This document shows, piece by piece, positions 11,066-24,300 of a DNA stretch of 64,000 nucleotides. The position numbers and the translations under genes are program-made. The stretch comes from Coprinopsis marcescibilis. Its lineage: Eukaryota > Basidiomycota > Agaricomycetes > Agaricales > Psathyrellaceae. How positions within the stretch are numbered: position 1 is the first letter of the stretch; the number at the start of each line of letters is the position of its first letter. The DNA is taken from assembly GCA_004369085.1 (NCBI GenBank), contig ML210177.1:62001-126000 (forward strand), read 5' to 3'. The notes below the pieces were generated by a model that did not search any database, was not told the origin of the DNA, and was given only the letters and a program-made list of their open reading frames with translations.

Positions 11066-13369
11066 TTATAGTTTGGGTTTGAATGCAACCGCAGTGTGTA
11101 GATTGTAGATGTCTTCCGTCGCCCTTGCAATCTCATTCGTGAATTGTGCATTGGGCATCTCCTTACGAGATGTGACAGTGAATTGAAGGCGATCTAGCAC
11201 AAAACGTCAGATCATCATCTCCGAACACACAACTTGGATACTCACCGTTGAACCCAGTCATGTAGGCAACACCAAAGCCATCTGGTACCACCTCTCCCCA
11301 TCCGTAGACAGGGAAATGTTTCGAGAAGATGGCGGAAGTGCTCAAAACCCAATGGCTCGATCGCTGGAACACAGGATCGGTAAAAAGTGCTGGTGTCTCC
11401 TCCCCAGGCTGCAAAAGCTTTCGAAGACCTGTGCATAAAACCTTAGTCAACCTTCAAGATGTACTATCCTGATCAAGCCTTTACCGAATATGTGCCTGTC
11501 AACTCCCTGCCCTTGGCCCGCGGTTTTGGCGAGAGAAATGTGCTTCTTGGCTGCAGCATCGAACAAAGCCTTACGTTGCTGGGCGGAAGCCTTGGGGTCG
11601 TTCATGCTGGCTACCCACGCGTCTGATTCGTTCGTCACAACGCGAATAGCCTCAGTCCTTCCCTTGAAGAACTTTCGAGTTGTAGCAGCCTCGTAAGTTC
11701 CGCCCTTTCGCTTTTCATTTCCAATGAGTCGTCTATAGGCCAGCTGGATAATCATCTGTGCCCATGAATCAGGGGAGACCCCGAATTTCTTGATTGCGTC
11801 CTTTCCATACGAAGTCAAGTGGTACGACAACTCTTGGGTTCCAATGAGATCTCGAGCAGCAGCGTCAGCCTTTTCAATCGCTGAATTAGTGGCAGGCGAA
11901 ACCTCCCAGTCCAACGGGACAGGGTTAGCGGCGGAGCTTTGTGAGCCGTGGTCAAATGCAGGATCGGCAAGCCAGTCGAGGATGTTATCACACATGCGGG
12001 CGGTTGGTGTTCCGTCCATGATAGAGTGTTCACCCATAATGCCAGCATAAGCGTTGTCATAAACGACGAAGTTGAGAGGCTTGTCAACCCATCGGTTGCG
12101 AAGTCCAACAGGTACGTTCCCAATAACATCCCCGTGCCAAAGGGAGCGACTGTGGGAGACAGGGTCTTTGGGACGATTATCATCGAGACTGATGATAAAG
12201 GCTGCAGAATGGATCTCCTTGATGATTGCTGCATTCGCGGGGGATGAAGCAAGTTCCTTGTAGTCCTGATTGCAAGGTTTAGGTGCGAGGTTTCAAAAGA
12301 CTGGAAGCATTTCGGCTTCTTACCTTGGCCCAAACGTCACGGTTGGAGGCGGTCAGCACACCTACACCTGGGTATTCTTCAAGGGTATTGTTGTAGATAT
12401 GATCAAGTTGACTGTATGCATCCATCAGCATTCAATAGTTGCGAGTTTTCAGAAGAAACTAACCGATTGAAGTCAGAAGTGCTCAAAATCTTTCCATCCT
12501 TCGTAGCATCGATCTTCCAGACCCTGTTCTTTCTGATAACAATGATATGTCCGGAGTTTCCGTCGTCCCCGGGAACGGCATGGGAGACACCCCAGTCCAG
12601 TCCGTCTATTCCTGGAACACGGCAGCAATCAAACATCCATCTGGCAAATTTGTTAGCTATTTCGACTGTAGTGGCATGTTGGACCAACCTGTAGGTATCC
12701 ATACACATAGGGCCTTCTTTGGTGGCTTCCGGCGGAACCAATCCCTGCTTCAGTTTCTGCCGGAATATCATAGCGGCACGTGCAATTCCAGCAGCACGCT
12801 CTGCGGGAGACTTATATTGGTCTGGCTGAGGAATGTCGAAACCATCTACGCAGAGACCGAGTCAGACCTCTCTCGGAAACCTTGACTCATGCTCACAGTA
12901 GTAGGAGACATTGATGACAACCTAGGAGATGATTTAGCGTAGAGTTTGCAGACCACGAATAAGAACTCACTGAATCGCGATACCCGAGGTATCCAGCATC
13001 ATCCCACCACGATTCTAGCCAATGCTTCGACTCTGCATTCCGCTTCAAAAGCCTAGTGTGCAATTCTGGTCCTTTGCCTGTAGCAAATTCGTCAATTTTC
13101 TTCAAAACCGCCTTGTACTCCTCCTCGGACCATGCAATCGGTCTAAGGGTCTCCTTCAAGCGAGTGGCAGTCTCCTCAAGTTTGGGCACGGGCAATTTTG
13201 GAAGGCTGGGCTGTGACGCGTAGGTGGTGGTTCCGGGCAAGGCCTCTGGTGCCAAATCCTTCCAGTTGGCTGGACGAGTAAAGTGCAGCTGTGTTGAATT
13301 CGACATTGGTCGTCTTGAGTGTCCGAGTAATGCACCAGTAACAGTCCGCCGTGAATGCCTAGCAAGCAT
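11066..13369 (-). CDS. CAT2: Carnitine O-acetyltransferase (mitochondrial / possibly peroxisomal)
   Basis: Transfers acetyl groups between CoA and carnitine, moving acetyl units between peroxisome, cytosol and mitochondrion. The gene has several short introns and encodes about 630 residues, the usual length. The N-terminus MLARHSRRTVTGALL is an Arg-rich amphipathic presequence; WLESWWDDAGYLGYRDS is the conserved choline/carnitine acyltransferase entry motif. The catalytic histidine is in GEHSIMDGTPT (His codon 12026-12028). A substrate-binding stretch (VPDGFGVAYM) precedes the C-terminus, which ends FKPKL. An internal Met at residue 22 (codon 13304-13306) lies just after the presequence. The divergent partner is the PB1/ZZ gene, 414 bases away. 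The symbol follows the yeast gene. Confidence 0.93.
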
Positions 13370-13783
13370 GGTACGAGGAAGAAAGCAACCACAGTGCGTG
13401 GTCCGGGGCCCCAGACTGCCTGAACGTGAAGCATTTGATTTCCAGTCTGCCCGCCGTCATGTTTCTCCGGTCTCCGTCCACCACCCGGGCTAAATGGCCA
13501 TCTTCAATAGTCGTCAATACCGCTTTACATTTCGTCAGATTATCAAATGCGCCATGTAAAGTGGTTCTGCTGGTAACCAATGCTGGTATCATTGGTTCCA
13601 CCCAAAACTGTGGGGTAGACGGTATCCTTGATGCGACTAGTAAGTACAGGGCCCGAGTTTACAGCTTTAGTCATCCTGTCATCTATCATGGCCTTTGCAG
13701 TTGCGGAAGTCGCTATCTCCACTCATCGTCAAATGGCATAAAGCCAGCCATCTGACTGTCTTGAAACCTGCATAGACCTCGGA
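13370..13783. promoter_or_regulatory. Shared divergent promoter region, CAT2 / PB1-ZZ gene
   Basis: A 414-base interval between two start codons pointing away from each other. It must contain both promoters. Open frames across it (13426-13755 plus, 13359-13601 minus) have no family features and are treated as chance. Confidence 0.5.
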
Positions 13784-16700
13784 ATGTCTATATCAGACCT
13801 TCCTGACCGACCCTTGACCGTCAAATGCACTTTCGATAAGGCCCCAAAGAAGATCAGCTTCAACTCAGCAAGGAATTGCTCCTACCATGTCTTGAAGGAG
13901 AAGGTACAGATTTCCCAGTGCCAATTCGCCGTATTTTTGACCGAGTAATTCGACAGGTCGAGAAATGCTTCTCTTTACGTTCATCCATAATCTCATGGAA
14001 AGACGACGATGGAGAAACAACTCATATCGTCTCTGATTTGGACTTGGCGGAAGCGATTCAGTACTTTTGCTCCGGAGACGACGCGCCCATGTCATCCGCA
14101 GCATCCATTCTCTCTGGTCGCAGCTTTGGGCCCCGCAAGATAACCCTGAGAGTGACGGTGACTGTGGACTACGATGGGCCAAGTTTGTCCGACACCTCAT
14201 CTCTTGCCAGCATTGAAGAGTTCAGGTCGAGAAACGGAAGCAAACGGTCAATTCTGTTCAACCCACAACCGAAAGAGCTCGACGACGATTCGATGACCGT
14301 CAGCTCGCGCGACCAGATAGGCTCTTCTGCTGGTAGTACAAGGTCAAGATCGAACCCAACGTCAGGATCAAGTTATCAATTCGTCGGATCTTCACCCACC
14401 ATTCACCAACAATCGAAGACTGCAGGGAGCAGTTGGAAAACATCGAGTTCTTCTCAAAGCTCTTTCTCCCTCGCAGACCCAACCTCTCACCATGGAAGCA
14501 CGCGTTCTGACGATGTAAACTCTGCTCTGCAGCGGTACCCGGCTAATCCATCAAATGTGTTTGCCCAGTTGAAATTGCAGGAGGAGCTTGGGGACGCAAA
14601 CAGTGATTGGGGTTCCATCAGAGGGGAGGACAGAGGCGCGCGTTGGCTGAGAGACCAGAAGAATAGGGCGATTCGCACAATGCTTGGAGCACTACCGGAG
14701 CCATCTGTTTCTGAGGAAAGCAGTCTCTTCGACAGCCTCAGTGGTGATCTGTCCTTGGAGCGGAACAATAGCAGCGGAAGGTACTACTATACCTACAAAA
14801 CTATCTCAGGATCATCCCAGATGCATGCTTCGGCGGTAGACGACGACGGCTTCCCATCAATGCAGGAAGTAGACGAGATTCTTTCGTCCAACGGCAAAGC
14901 TCCTATGAAACCTAGGCCGACATCGCGTCACTTGAACTGGTTGGTACAACAACAGCACGAAGCTGCAGAAAACAGAAAACTACAGTCCTCTGCATCGCAT
15001 TCATCCTTACCGAAACTCTACATGTCAAGCCCGGCTCCAGATCTGGACAACAACTATCAACCATATACCCATCTCATCTCACCCCCTCGAGAAATCCTGA
15101 CTGACTGCTCTCTGTGCGGAACGATGCTAGACTCTATTCGTTACGTCTGCTCAACATGTGGCGAGAAGCCATCTATAGGTGCACGAGGACCCTCCAGTAG
15201 CCATTCATCGCCACATTCGCCACATTCTTACCCTCCTCGTCCTCTAAACTCCCCATCCAATTCACAATTTTTTGTTGGAAGTTCAGACACGCTTCATGGG
15301 TCACCGAATGACCTCCTCCGACCAACCCTTGCCCTTCAGTACTCATCATCCGCACATAGCTCTCGTACACAACTTGTCCCAGGGGGTTATGAATTATGCG
15401 CCAATTGCTTCCAGGAAGCTGGTATACATCATGCTATCGAGGCTGGGTTGGGATCTCCTCCGATGTCTCCCCACGGACTTCCGGGGATCTCATCGCTCAA
15501 CACATATGACTCCACATGGCGTCGTACACCGCCTAAAAAGGGCCAAACTCGGCATGCTTTCCAAGAGAAGCTCTGGGGTGAATTCGGCTGGGACGACGTT
15601 GGTAAGTGTTGTCTGAAGCGTTAATGTTTTCAACCCTTATTCTCGCCTCAACAGCACAAGATGAGACAAGCGTATCAGCGTGCTCCATTTGCCAGGCGGT
15701 TACATCACGACAACGCTACAAATGCGCCGCTTGCCCCAATTTCCAACTTTGCCGTGCGTGTTACAGGTGGGATCCTCTTCCATTGACCTGTTTCAAAAGC
15801 CTAATGCGTGTAAAGTTTGGCACATGACATTCACCCCAATGACGCTTTCATATTGGTTCCCGACAAGATATGCAATAGGAATGGAGTGGAACCTTCTCCC
15901 CATGCCGAACGGAGCACAGAGGAACAATGTAGGCCTGTTTGCTTCCCCAATGTTGCGTATCACTAACGTCCAGTGTAGCATTGGAGCACCCAGGTGTATC
16001 GTGCGCTCAGTATGGTGTTTTTGCTATTTCTTTCGTCTTGATTATTGAACGGATAACCTAGTTGCTTGTTGCCTATTGTTGGTGCACGATTCCATTGTGC
16101 AATCTGTGACTCTGTCGATATATGCTCTAACTGCGAGGCCGCTGGTTTACCCGGAAACCTGGATTCCATTGACGGAGGACATAACTCGGCGCATATATTG
16201 ATCAAGGTTGGCTCCCTAGACCTTGTTCATAAGTTAATATTGTCAGCTAATTCGAACTCATTCTCCAGATTCCAGTTCCTCTGGAAAGTAGAGAGGTACA
16301 AAAGCTCGACGTGAAGGTGAAACCACGATTTAACCAACTTTTACTATAGCTGCAAGATGCCAGTAAACGTGCAAAACAGCTTTGGCACGGTCGCGATGCC
16401 GAGTATGCATTCGCAGCTTCGAGAGCGGCAGCTCAAGCCGAGACAGCATATGCACAAACTGTTGTTGGTTCAGCAGCTTCCCCGGACCCCGATCTCGACC
16501 ACCGTATATTTTGCAACAGCTGCAATCAAGTACGTCGCTTAGATCTTGCTATCCTGAACATGACTCTAAAACGCACTTCCAGTCCATTCAAGGCGTGCGA
16601 TACCAATGTGCCCATTGTCCATCACTCCCAACACAGTGCTACAATCTTGTGCGTCGTCCGTAACTTGAATCGCATGGCATTAGAAACTCAGACTTCTGCT

Positions 16701-17368
16701 GCAGTGCTCCGCTTGCGATGCCAAGTCATGGGCAGTCCATGACCCAAAACATATTTTCTTCAAGATACCCAGACCCATCAACCCCCACTCGCTGGAAAGT
16801 GCAACACCATTCTTGCCTCCACTGTATTACTTTTCTCTCGTGATAGCTTGTTTTGACTTACACGCTCACCAGATACGAGACTCCTGCTGGGCCTTCGAAT
16901 CGTCCACTGATCCGAGGCGAGGACCCACGCGGTACGTGTCTGCTCGTACAAGAACGACCATAGGAACTAATCTCGACAACAGCATACCTGAGAAACCTTA
17001 TCCACAAGATCGCACTGTGCGACCGATGTATGGACCGTATAGTTGGAGAATGGTTCAGATGCGCGAACTGCTCTATCGATCTGTGCGAACACTGCGAAAG
17101 TGTTGATACCCATGCAGAAGCCCATGTTTTCGTTGTCATAAAATCAACTGTAAGTGCCATGTACCTGAGGGCAGCATCGCTGTTAACATCGTTTTCGACA
17201 CAGATTGACCTACAAGCTTTCAAGTATGTTTTCCTTCTGCCTTTCATTTGTCAGACTCTGACTGGTCACTCGCGCAGAGCTTTCACGAACCCAGACCAAC
17301 CAACGCCCATCATTTCTTCTACAGTTTATCCTATGGACCAAGTCAACACATATGTTCCTGAGCGTTAG
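13784..17368 (+). CDS. PB1 domain protein with five ZZ-type zinc fingers (NBR1/p62-like architecture)
   Basis: Start at 13784 opens onto a PB1 domain: VKCTFDKAPKKISF with the basic cluster, a 53-nt intron at 13904-13956, then DLDLAEAIQYF, giving about 100 residues of ubiquitin-like fold. A long Ser-rich disordered region follows. Zinc fingers: ZZ1 (CSLCG, CSTCG, then an insert of roughly 60 residues before ELCANC), ZZ2 (CSICQ, CAAC, LCRACY), ZZ3 (CAHC, CAIC, ICSNC), ZZ4 (CNSC, CAHC, LCSAC), ZZ5 (CDRC, CANC, LCEHC). Between ZZ1 and ZZ2 sits FGWDDVAQDE, a candidate LIR/AIM motif. About 950 residues in many exons. PB1 plus ZZ is the layout of selective-autophagy receptors p62/NBR1; no four-tryptophan (FW) domain was seen, as only about 30 residues follow ZZ5. 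The autophagy role is inference. Confidence 0.82.
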
Positions 17369-17481
17369 TTGCGCTCATATATCATTCTTATCTGTTATCG
17401 ATCCATTGGCGGATTATGTATATTAGCGACTTCGATGGCATTGTGCATTCGAATATGCATAGTAGAAAGCTATCCGAATAC

Positions 17482-18084
17482 CTAGCCCTTCTTAAACCCT
17501 GGAAAGCGGTAACGTCAAGATGACACAGACAGCCAGTCGAACGTATATATAACTCACCTAGTCTACGCCGTTCATAGAAGAGATCTGTCCTGCTCGCTCC
17601 CAGGTTCACGATCTTCGGGCAGCCATCTCGATCCTTCTCTAATCGTGTGCATTCGGCACAGTAATACGCGTCTGAAATACCTACAGTTCAAAACGCCGTG
17701 AGACTTATTAACAGTGATACAGAATACGTTCAGACACACCTGGAGCGCCACAGATGATGCATCGACCTCCGTATGTACCAAAGTTACATTCATCACAGAT
17801 TCGAACAAGAGTTTCTGGCCGAACATATGAATCACAAACCGGGCTACCAAGTCATCAGTTTCATCCCTCAAAAGACATCAAGACATACCAACCATTTTCC
17901 GTCGCATTTCTCGCATAAACGGCCAATAGCTATAAAGGAGTTTGTAAGAAGATGTACAACAAGGAGTAAAAGTCAGGGCTCACCAATGCCAGGTTGACGC
18001 CGACACATGATCAAATCTGTTCAGGTTCAATCAATAGTAACGCTAGCTAGGTTCTATGGACTAACCTGGGTGGTGCTTCGACAT
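17482..18084 (-). CDS. RDS3: PHF5A/Rds3 splicing factor (SF3b subunit)
   Basis: About 109 residues in six short exons. The sequence begins [16 protein letters not shown] and continues [49 protein letters not shown] and ends [15 protein letters not shown]. These are the conserved zinc-knuckle cysteines of PHF5A/Rds3, one of the most conserved proteins of the SF3b complex, which contacts SF3B1 at the branch-site adenosine pocket in U2 snRNP. The last exon is only a few codons (GFKKG, stop at 17482-17484). The gene is tail-to-tail with the ZZ gene, 113 bases apart, so 3' UTRs may overlap. Introns outnumber what one expects for so small a protein, but each join restores a family residue. Confidence 0.93.
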
Positions 18085-18356
18085 GACTGATACTTATGGT
18101 GGGAGTAGGACCAAAGGTCGTGGTGGTAAGTATGCAACTGAAGACTGGTCGCGGATTGCTGCTTAGTCACACTGTGCCGTCACTGCTTTGGCTCAGTTTA
18201 ACCTTCAGCGCTTCAGCAAGGCATATTGTTCGAGGTTTGGATTGCGAATAGAAGTATAATAAACATGCTAATAGTATTCGATTCTATAACGGACGAGGAA
18301 AACAGAGAGCGATCATTGTACAGAATATTAAGTATCCGTTGATAATTACGAGAGAA

Positions 18357-21300
18357 TCACGACAAGTGGAAACTTCCAACTCCTTCCTGAATTGCGACCC
18401 GAATCTTCTCCCGCATCACTTCCTTCGAGCTGTACTCGGGTAATTTCAGATAGTTCACGCAAGTCATCACACTAGGCAGATAGTCGTCTGCTGTCAATGG
18501 TGCTTCGTGGGGCTTCCTGACCACTGTGAGAGCGGGGTTTAAGCCCTTGAAACCTGAAATCCATCTAATCAGAACTGCGATCACGAATGATAACAAAGGA
18601 GGACACAAACCTCCAATTGGCAACTTGGGACTGCCAGTAATGAACTGCAGAAACGCCCGGCGCGCAGGGCCCTCCAATTCGGTCATTATTTCGAGCAGGA
18701 ATCGAATGGATCGGCTGTCGACATTGAACCCATGGTCCGCCTTAATTGTCTCAGCAAGTGCTACAACTGATGTTAGAAATCGAAAGAATTTGTAGTAATT
18801 GCAGAACTCACTCTCAATTGACCAATCTTCTTCAGTGTTGCCAAACAACATAACCAACTCCTCAGCAGTGAACGCTCTGAGGTCATCGATGGGGAAAACC
18901 TTCGAGAACCCTTCCCTGAAGGCCTTTGCTTGAATTTGAATACCCTTTCCGAGGATAGCGTCCAACACCTCGTCAATATATTCATGGACATTGTCCGCTG
19001 TCACGGCAATGTCTCGTCCACCGGGCTTATTCTGGTGTCAGCAAATGTCGGGTAATCACTATAACGGATGCCTACCCTCAATTCGATGTCATAGCCAGGG
19101 ATGGTAAAGTCCAGAGCGAGATCTTCAATCTTGACCTTCTCAATCTCGGCAATCTTCCTCTGCAGTTTATCCGTAGGTGGCTCTGCAGCATCCGAAGCAA
19201 AGGCTTGAAGTTGCACAAGGGAATTTGCAAGGGACGGGTCCACGAGCTATGCGCAGGAATTAGCAGAGATCTTAGCGGGAGATTGTGAATAATCATACCT
19301 TGAGCGAATTGATGGTTACGGGAACGTCCTCTCCAAGTACAATCTTGAGGAACAGCTTATTGAAGTGGAGATCGATTATTCTTGAATCAAGCATTGCTTT
19401 GGCCACAAATTGTCCAATGACTCGAAGAACATGTGTTCGTTTCCTGATACAATTTAGCTATCAATTTGGAACAATCATTGATCGACTCACTGTCCACCGT
19501 CATTGATGATATCTTCTCGACTGAGAGGTGCTGGGTACAACCCGCTGGGATGGTGCACGTAGGGACTCGAGCTGGACGCATCGTTATCTCTCCATAATTT
19601 GAGGTCCTTGCGTGCGAATTCTTTAGAAACCAACGAGTAAAACTCTAGAGTTGGTCCCAATCCAGTCCCGACCTCTTCAAAGTACTCCACTTCGAGAACG
19701 GAAGAGGACGATCCATACATCTCGAAGACCTTGACTGCAGACTCCAAGATGTGCTTGCGAGAAATTCTGACCTTCTGTCGCTGCAGACGACCCAGGAACC
19801 CAATGCCATCATCTCGCCTTGAACTATCCTGACCCCGAGTTTGCTGGCTCTGCCATTTCAATATAAGGCGAGCGTAACCGAAGGATGTTGACTGCAAGAA
19901 GCTATATCGTGTGGCGAACGGGAAGAGGAATGGGAATTTTTGAGGAAGATCGACAGCCCAATCTGGGAGACATGAACTAGATGATGGGAGGTGAGAAGAG
20001 TATTCGTCGGTCATGACACTGGCAGCCTACCTTGCAACAATCATTGGCTCTTCTAATTGTCTCGTCAGTTTTGCTGAGAGCTTGTTGTTAACAAACGCCG
20101 ACTCAGAAAGACTTCGTTTATCTCCAGCAAACGCCGTGCGTTCGGACTCTAATGCATTCAGTTGGCTCAGGACACGTAACAAGTGGACGATCTTGGTTGG
20201 CGGTGCATCTTCAGGTAGAGACGAGAGAGTTGGACTCGGGCTTCGTTTATGCCCAGGTTCCACATCAGAGCGAGCTGCGACGAACAATTGAGCAACATGG
20301 GGTAATGAAGACAAGAACACATACAGTCTGCAGTAGGAGGGCCTGGTACCTTCTTGAATTTGATGGTGTAGACGCCTTGCCAAATCATGTGCGGCGGCAA
20401 TGCTCCCGACTTCTTGCGCATCTCATGCTGATGTATGGCTCCATAAATGGTAAGATCCAGTGGTAATACTTGGTCGTCCATGGAGAATTGAAGATGCCAG
20501 TCTGCGGGCTTCGATTTAAGTGCAGATGCATACGATCCACGAGCAGCGGCGGCGGATCGGGGATTGGAGGTAGCATCCTTTGACGAGCCACTGGGGGTAG
20601 CGACACGGGTGCCATCAGGTGTTTGCGCTTCTACTTTAGAACCATCTACAAGATAATCAGACATTGTTGGGAGAGGAGGTGATCACCCATAGCTTACCGT
20701 CAGCAACGTTCAAGGTGATGGTTTTATCTGCAACGGAATTGTCGACATCGTCATCATCGTATACTTCGGCGTCTATGTCATCGTCAGAGAACTCATCATG
20801 GAACTCCGGATCACCGAGAGTATCGCTGTGTCCCGAGTCTGCGGTACTTGGTGGGGCGGCGGGTGCGTCTGCCTGGTCTCCAGTTGTGGAGATTGACGTT
20901 GAAGCACCTGCATCCGCTTCTGTGGAACCTCCATTCTTGGCACTCAGTCTCTGGCTACGACGACGAGTCGCTGTTGAAGGTTCGGGCACAGAGGAACCGC
21001 CGACTGACGTTGGTGGATTGGTGGAAATTTCGCCCGAAGCCCTTGAGGATGAAGCAGCCGCATGGCTCGCTGCCAGCGCTGCAAACATACCGGAAAGTCT
21101 CGAATGCCCAACCAGGAGACCTGCCACTCGGGGTCGCAAATAGTCATGCAAAGCCTGGAAAGTTGCAATGGCGTGAATGGATACAACGATGTTGCTCAGA
21201 TTGCGTGGTACGTCGCCATCGGTATCTGCAACCAACCGGAGCCTTATCTGACGAGCAAGAAGGGATGGAGAACTGCGTTTCGATTCTAAGACGGGTTAGC

Positions 21301-24300
21301 TACATCATCGACAACAAAAATGGATCCCCTACCATCGCTGTTCTGAGAGACTGTAATCACTTCGAAAGATTCCATCCTGGTCAGACTCTCTTGCAACTTC
21401 TTCACCAGAGTAGCAAACGCAGTCTGTGACTGCTGTAGGCCCTTCGCTTGTCTGCCGGTAAAGGCGTCTAAAAGCAACTCCTTCCGCCTCTTGATGCCGA
21501 CTTAATAAATATATCTCAGTGTATGTAACTTCAGATAGGGAAGGAATAGAATTTACCAAGACGTCCTTCATCCGTCGCAAATCGTAATAACCCATCCACC
21601 ACACCACTTTGAAGAAGTTCAAAGCTTGACACTGATGTATGAGGGGACGAAAATAGTTGGGCAAGCTCCCACATAACCTCTGACAGCTCGGAGTCGGAAG
21701 CCGTCGGCGAAGAGAATTTCTCGACAAGGTTTCGCAAACGTTCGAACGAATCATCTTGGTCCAAAGTATTTTCGTCAGATAGATACTTGAACCTGAGCAC
21801 CCTCGACCGCAGGGTGATCGCGTCCTCGGGGTCCAATGTCGTTGAAGACAACTTTTTGATTCCCGGAATGGAACCTCCCGCCATCGGAAGATGGTCGAAC
21901 GGCGATTCGGCCTCTCGCTCCTTCTCTTTTTCCTTCTCTTTTGATTTTGATGTCGTCAGTTGTCGGTCTGCCAGATTTTCGATCTCGTGAAACACGCCTT
22001 CGCGGCGGAACGCAGGGCCATACAGCGATGGCGCTTTGGAGAGCAACAAATCCACCAGTTGGAGGGCACCGATCACAAGCGAAGGATGATCCCGAGAGGA
22101 CAAAATGGATGACGCAAAAGTGGCAATCGGCACATACTGCAGAGAGATTATTAGTGCGCAAAGTGGAGATGTAATAATTAGTGACTACCTTGAGAATAGA
22201 CTTGATTCCATCTGCCTCCAAAAAGCTCACTGCCTTGAGGAGTCCATTTAAGCTCTTTACCCGCAACGGGGTCGCGACACTAGCAGCGTAAACATCGACT
22301 AGGATCGGTACAAGCAGCTGCATGAAGCGTTCCACGACGAAAGGTTTTGACTGTAAGACTTCCGTTCGACTAGGCGTGGAATCTTTCTGTGCAGGAACCG
22401 GGGTAGAGGCGTCGTCGGGATCCTGAGGTGTCGGGGTTTCCATATGTGCCGGAACAGTGGACGACGTTTCATTATCAATGGACATGCCTGCCTCAGCTGA
22501 ACCGGCTGAGGCACTGGCGACCTGGTTTGCCAAACGCGCAGCAGCTCTCTCGGCTTTGGCTTTAGCCTTGACCATACGAACCAGGGCCTTCTCGGAGTAC
22601 GATTTGTGGTCGAACACACTATCTGCAAACTGTTAGTACAACGCCACTGTGGTGCAGCCACATATGACATACCTTTCGGCAAAGGCGGCAAAAGTTCTGA
22701 GATCAAACTCAGAGCCTCCTCAACTTGGTCCTTCGGCCTGTGTGCTAGGTTCTCCATGACTGTCATATCTGCCAACCCTCCTCCCAATCCCTGGCCTCCA
22801 GCGCCATCGCCTTGCTCGTTCCCATTTTCCACGGCAGAAGGCAGAACGCCTGTCAAAATCTGGTAGAGAGTGTCGACGATATCCGCCTCCAGAAGTGCAA
22901 GCGAGATGTTCGGGCTTGCCCGCGCGCACGTCGCAAGAGCACGCAGTAACAGCGTGTATGTGTTGGGAGCGATGATGGGTGACCCGCCTGCAGGCAGTAA
23001 TAGGTGATTTACCGCGCCAATGAGAGGAGTGTCAACCAAAGCCTCCAGGTTTTCCACAGAGGAGCGATTGTACGAGTCTATGACCCTGATAACGCACAAG
23101 CATGCAAACTCGACCAGACGTTGGTCGGAGTACGTAAGGCAGTTACGAATGATTGGCCAGACTTCCTTGATCATCGTAAAATGCTCGGAGGACACACTGC
23201 GACAGCAGTTGGCGGCAGCCTGTAAAGCGGTCCGCTGAACAGCGATGGAAAAGAAGTCGAGATAGTTGAGAAGTGCCGCAAGACCGCCTTCTCGCACAAT
23301 GGCACTGGGGAATTCTTCAGAAATCTTTTCCATCGTCTGAAGGACATTTTATTAATTTGATTCTGAACGCGATTCAAAACAAAGCTTACGCTTAGGGTTT
23401 GCTCCGCAAGATCGATATATGATATCTCAACCAGCTTGCTGCAGAGAACAGGGACTGCACCGTGGTACACAACCGTATGAGCAACACCAGGAAGCGCTTC
23501 CATCAAATTAGCAAGGCATCGACATGCGAGCACCTGGGCTTCTGGGTTCTCGTCCCCTTGGTATTGACCACCAGTACTCATAGCAAGGGCGGCTGCGAGG
23601 GCGGCATCTTCGTCCTGCTCTGCACCATCGTCATCACCATCGTCGTCATCGTCATCGTCAGCACCCTTGCCACCGAGTATCCTTACCAATTCCCGCACAT
23701 ATGAGTCCACCGGGAACGATCCGGCGAGAGTTTCTTCGGTACTGATACTAAGCAATTCGCTCAGCTCTTGTAGGGTGAGAAGACGAGTGGTCGGGTCCGC
23801 AGTGGATTTGATATTGTTAAGCATCGTCTTGAGGCGGGAGGACAGTGAGACCATGTAAGATCCGAATTGACGGTAGTCACCAAACATCGCCATGGCGGCT
23901 GCCTCGTCAAGTCCACCAAAGCCATGGCTTGCTGGGGGGGCCGGATGGCTTGCTAAATCACTTGTCCCAGTCGTCCGGATTTCCTCTCTATCATCCTCAT
24001 CGCTATCCTCGTTATCGTTACTGTCTTCATCATCACATTGATTATTGCTGTTATCGTGGTTATCCCCTTGCTTCTCGCGATCTCCAGCTGTCGCTCCAAA
24101 TTCAACGGCGGGTTCTTCTGCATCTGAATCTTCCTGCATTTGGAAATCAGCATCCAGCATCTCTATATCTTCGTTGTCCGGGCGGGACGACCCAGTGGCT
24201 GCGATTTTCGATTTCAATGCTGCCTTGCTTCGAGCGCTTGTGGATGCCCTATTAGTCGTAAGCAATAGCGCAGAAACAATATTCGAAATATGCATACCTA

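Noticed and set aside
13426..13755. 109-codon plus-strand frame between CAT2 and the ZZ gene
   Set aside because: Lies in a divergent promoter, no domain, no splice join to the PB1 start.
20664..21143. 159-codon open frame antisense to UFD4
   Set aside because: It mirrors Ser/Asp/Glu codon runs of UFD4 on the other strand; the sense frame has clear HECT-family continuity.
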